The position numbers and the translations under genes were made by a program. The notes beneath the pieces are model-generated. The model was not told the origin of the DNA and searched no databases. It saw only the letters and a program-made list of their open reading frames with translations. From NCBI GenBank assembly GCA_003818285.1, contig RPRB01000004.1:16908-80907 (forward strand): a DNA stretch of 64,000 nt. The letters are read 5' to 3'. The DNA is from Myxococcaceae bacterium (GTDB taxonomy: Bacteria; Myxococcota; Myxococcia; Myxococcales; Myxococcaceae). Positions 61,377 through 64,000 of the stretch are shown here, in pieces. How positions within the stretch are numbered: the stretch's first letter is position 1; every line of letters begins with the position of its first letter.

Positions 61377-61613
61377 CTACAGCGCGATCAGGCCGGCTCC
61401 ACTGAAGAGGGCGAGGCTCGCGGCCAGGGTGGTCATCGCGTGGAGGCCACGGCGATCGACACCTGGGACTGGCTGCAGGCTCGTTCCCCGGGGCCCGATC
61501 CCACTGCGGACGTACAGCCGCCAGATGCAGAGCTGTCCTGCCATCCAGCCGATGACCGCCACCGCGTGAAATGTCTTGAGGAACAGCAGGAGCGCGGACG
61601 GTTCGGAGCTCAT
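61377..61613 (-). CDS. Short HemJ/CopD-like membrane protein
   Basis: LLLFLKTFHAVAVIGWMAGQLCIWRLYVR resembles HemJ N-terminus; 78 aa; ATGA overlap with hemN. Confidence 0.5.
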   Translation of the reverse strand: MSSEPSALLLFLKTFHAVAVIGWMAGQLCIWRLYVRSGIGPRGTSLQPVPGVDRRGLHAMTTLAASLALFSGAGLIAL

Positions 61614-63004
61614 AGGGCGGGGGCGTGTAGCCGGGCATCGGCCCGGTGATAGGTGTCGAACGGCGCGGCGACGCTGCGGAGCAGGAGCTGTCCTCGCGGG
61701 GTGACCCGGATCCGTGCTCTCTGGCGCAGCACCAGCCCGTCGCGCTCGAGCCGGGCGAGGTCCCGCTCCTCGTGACGGAGGTCACACAGGGTCCCCGGGA
61801 AGCGAGCCCGGAGCTCGTCGAGGTCCACCTCCAGGCTGCAGAAGAGCCGCATGATCAGGGCACCCCTGGCCAGGTCCTCGTCGCTGGGCCGGTGGCCGCG
61901 CACCGCGGGGAGGCGGCCCTTCTCGAGCATCTCCGCCCAGTCGTGGACCTCGCGCGCGTTCTGGACGTAGGTCCCCCGCACCTCGGAGATCGCGGATGGA
62001 CCGAAGGCGAGCACGTCGCTGTCCGCGCAGGTCGTGTAGCCCATGAAGTTCCGGCGGAGGGTGCCGGCGGCGCGGGCCCGGCAAAGCTCGTCGTCCTCCA
62101 GGGCGAAGTGGTCCAGCCCCACGTGGACATAGCCGGCGGCGAGCAGGCGCTGGACGGAGCTCTCCAGCAGCGCGAGGCGCTCTGCCGTCCCGGGCAGCTC
62201 CTCGGGGCGGAAGAGCCCCTGGTGCTTCTTCATCGACGGCACGTGGGCGTAGCCGAAGAGGGCGATGCGGTCCGGGCGCAGCTCCTCGATCCGATCGAGC
62301 GTGCGCTGGAAGTGTTCCACCGTCTGGAGCGGCAGGCCGTACATGAGGTCGACGTTGACGCTCACGAAGCCTCGCATCCGGGCCTCGAGGACGAGGTCCC
62401 GGGTCTCCTCGAAGGACTGCCGGCGGTTGATGCGCTTCTGGACGGTGGGGTCGAAGTCCTGGACGCCCATGCTGACCCGGTTGAATCCGAGGCGGGCCAG
62501 GGTGCGGATCTGCTCGACGCTGGTGACGGCGGGGTGGATCTCGATCGAGGCCTCGATGCCGGGGCTCCAGGGAAGCCGCGCCTGGATGGCGTCCGCGAGG
62601 CGGGCGAGCTGGTCCGGATCGAGGTACGTCGGGGTGCCGCCGCCCAGGTGGACCTGGACGATCTCCGGCCGGGCGGAGAGGAGGGCGGTGACGCGATCGA
62701 GCTCCAGCTCCAGCGCCCGGAGGTATCGCTCGACGAGCGACTCGCTCCGGGTCACGAGCATGTTGCAGCCGCAGTAGTAGCAGAGCTTCCGGCAGAACGG
62801 GACGTGGACGTAGATCGATGCGGCCCGGGTTCCAGCGCTGCAGAAGGCCTCGCGTGCCTCGAGCTCGCCGAACATCGATTCCCAGTGGTTGGCCGGTGGA
62901 TAGCTGGTGTAGCGGGGAACGGGAATGCGGCCGTACCGCTCGAGCAGCGCACGGTCGATCCCGACCGGATCTCCCCGCTGGACCGCCTGAGGGGGGGCCT
63001 GCAT
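61610..63004 (-). CDS. hemN: Oxygen-independent coproporphyrinogen III oxidase
   Basis: IYVHVPFCRKLCYYCGCNMLVTR radical SAM motif, VHLGGGTPTYLDPDQL, RVSMGVQDFDPTVQKRINR, DLMYGLPLQT. Confidence 0.94.
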   Translation of the reverse strand: MQAPPQAVQRGDPVGIDRALLERYGRIPVPRYTSYPPANHWESMFGELEAREAFCSAGTRAASIYVHVPFCRKLCYYCGCNMLVTRSESLVERYLRALELELDRVTALLSARPEIVQVHLGGGTPTYLDPDQLARLADAIQARLPWSPGIEASIEIHPAVTSVEQIRTLARLGFNRVSMGVQDFDPTVQKRINRRQSFEETRDLVLEARMRGFVSVNVDLMYGLPLQTVEHFQRTLDRIEELRPDRIALFGYAHVPSMKKHQGLFRPEELPGTAERLALLESSVQRLLAAGYVHVGLDHFALEDDELCRARAAGTLRRNFMGYTTCADSDVLAFGPSAISEVRGTYVQNAREVHDWAEMLEKGRLPAVRGHRPSDEDLARGALIMRLFCSLEVDLDELRARFPGTLCDLRHEERDLARLERDGLVLRQRARIRVTPRGQLLLRSVAAPFDTYHRADARLHAPAL

Positions 63005-63143
63005 CGCCCGGGGTTTTGCAAGCGGAGTGCCCAGGTGAAATTTACTCAGGAAGAGCCTCCGGTTGCGCTTCGACTGCGGCCGCGCGGAAGGGAAGCGCAC
63101 GATTTGCGCGCCGGCTGGTCCGCCGGAGCGGGAGATCGAGGTC

Positions 63144-63812
63144 TCAGTCCGGTGAACGGGGCGCTCGCCGGGAGCTCTTCTTCCGTGGCGCGTTCCGGGT
63201 GGGCCGGCGAGAGGTGGGCCTGGGACGTCGAGGGAGGCGCTCGAGGAGAGCACGGCCGCGCGGAGAGAGCTCGTAGCCGACCTCGAAGCTCTGGGTGAGG
63301 CCGAGGCGCTTCAGCTTGCGGACGTCGACCTTGAACGGGTCCCTCTCCCGGCCGAGGCTTGCGGCGAGCACCGAGGCGGCGACGCGCGGTCGGCGGCCGA
63401 TGAGCCGCAGCGTGGAAACGGTCCAGTCGCCGAGTCGCTCGAGGCGGCGTGCGAGCCTGTCCACGTCCTCCGGCGTGAGCCGGTCGTCGAGCGCGATCTC
63501 GACCCGGTCACCGTCCCCGCCGTGGTGGAGGGCGACGCGCCAGACTTCCGTGTCCGACGTGAGCGCCCCGCCCGGACCTTCGGACATGAATCCGAGGAGC
63601 TCGTCGCGGGACGTGAACCCGGCGGCGCGCGCCTCGTCCTCACTGATCCCGCGGACGGGCACCCGGTCGACGGTGTCGACCTGGAGCACGCCGATGGGAT
63701 GGCAGCGGTAGCGGCCGCCGGGGCGGACGTGGGGCTTTTCCCAGCGCCGGAAGGTGAGGCGGATGGAGCCGTCGACGAGGCCGGCCTGGAAGCGTTTCTG
63801 GAACAGAAGCAT
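63144..63812 (-). CDS. ASCH-domain-like protein with basic C-terminal tail
   Basis: MLLFQKRFQAGLVDGSIRLTFRRWEKPHVRPGGRYRCHPIGVLQVDTVDRVPVRGISEDEARAAGF; start reassigned to the internal Met. Confidence 0.6.
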   Translation of the reverse strand: MLLFQKRFQAGLVDGSIRLTFRRWEKPHVRPGGRYRCHPIGVLQVDTVDRVPVRGISEDEARAAGFTSRDELLGFMSEGPGGALTSDTEVWRVALHHGGDGDRVEIALDDRLTPEDVDRLARRLERLGDWTVSTLRLIGRRPRVAASVLAASLGRERDPFKVDVRKLKRLGLTQSFEVGYELSPRGRALLERLPRRPRPTSRRPTRNAPRKKSSRRAPRSPD

Positions 63813-64000
63813 TCGAGCTGGAGAATGCCTCAGGCCCGCGCGACCCGCCCGAGGAAGAGCACGGTCCCGGTCCCGGACAGCCAGCAAGGCGAACCCCCAG
63901 CCCATCGACCCGTCCTCCCCCCCAGCCAGGAAGTCCCGGAGGACGCGACCCCGGCCGGTGGATGACATCGGCCCCGGAGGGAACCAAAGTGGGTCCAATG

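Noticed and set aside
61377-61613. Second selenoprotein by stop-codon read-through of the short HemJ-like gene
   Set aside because: The stop is TAG, not TGA, and downstream translation does not resemble HemJ.
61646-63298. 550-aa plus ORF opposite hemN
   Set aside because: Shadow ORF; hemN radical SAM motif is definitive.

Overview
A roughly 71% GC, densely coded bacterial chromosomal segment, probably from the Myxococcota (bactofilin operon followed by a ParB-like PadC-type protein). I support about 50 protein-coding genes and one tRNA-Gly(GCC). I saw no CRISPR array, prophage, IS element, rRNA or large biosynthetic cluster. Recognisable modules: a MaoC pair plus acyl-CoA dehydrogenase; an HlyD/RND efflux pair; TolQ/ExbB-TolR/ExbD; an ECF sigma/anti-sigma pair; xseA-xseB-RR-ispA-dxs-tlyA; a triple bactofilin-PadC operon followed by pyrE; nadB-rhomboid-LOG; SLT and TPR-AIM24; an OPT transporter; tandem M13 peptidases; korAB; and hemN with a HemJ-like mini-gene. 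The strongest unusual signal is a secreted rhodanese at 47559-47969 interrupted by one in-frame TGA (47850-47852). The TGA falls where the second Cys of a C-x4-C active-site loop is expected. The frame stays open and rhodanese-like to a TAG, and a SECIS-like hairpin with a GGUCG loop lies 21 nt downstream. I read it as a candidate selenoprotein that the ORF track truncates. Other notable items: an in-frame TlyA methyltransferase/hybrid histidine kinase fusion, paired near-palindromes upstream of the acyl-CoA dehydrogenase, an XseA N-terminal extension with a possible beta-clamp motif, a compact Dxs, and a HEAT-cyclophilin lipoprotein.
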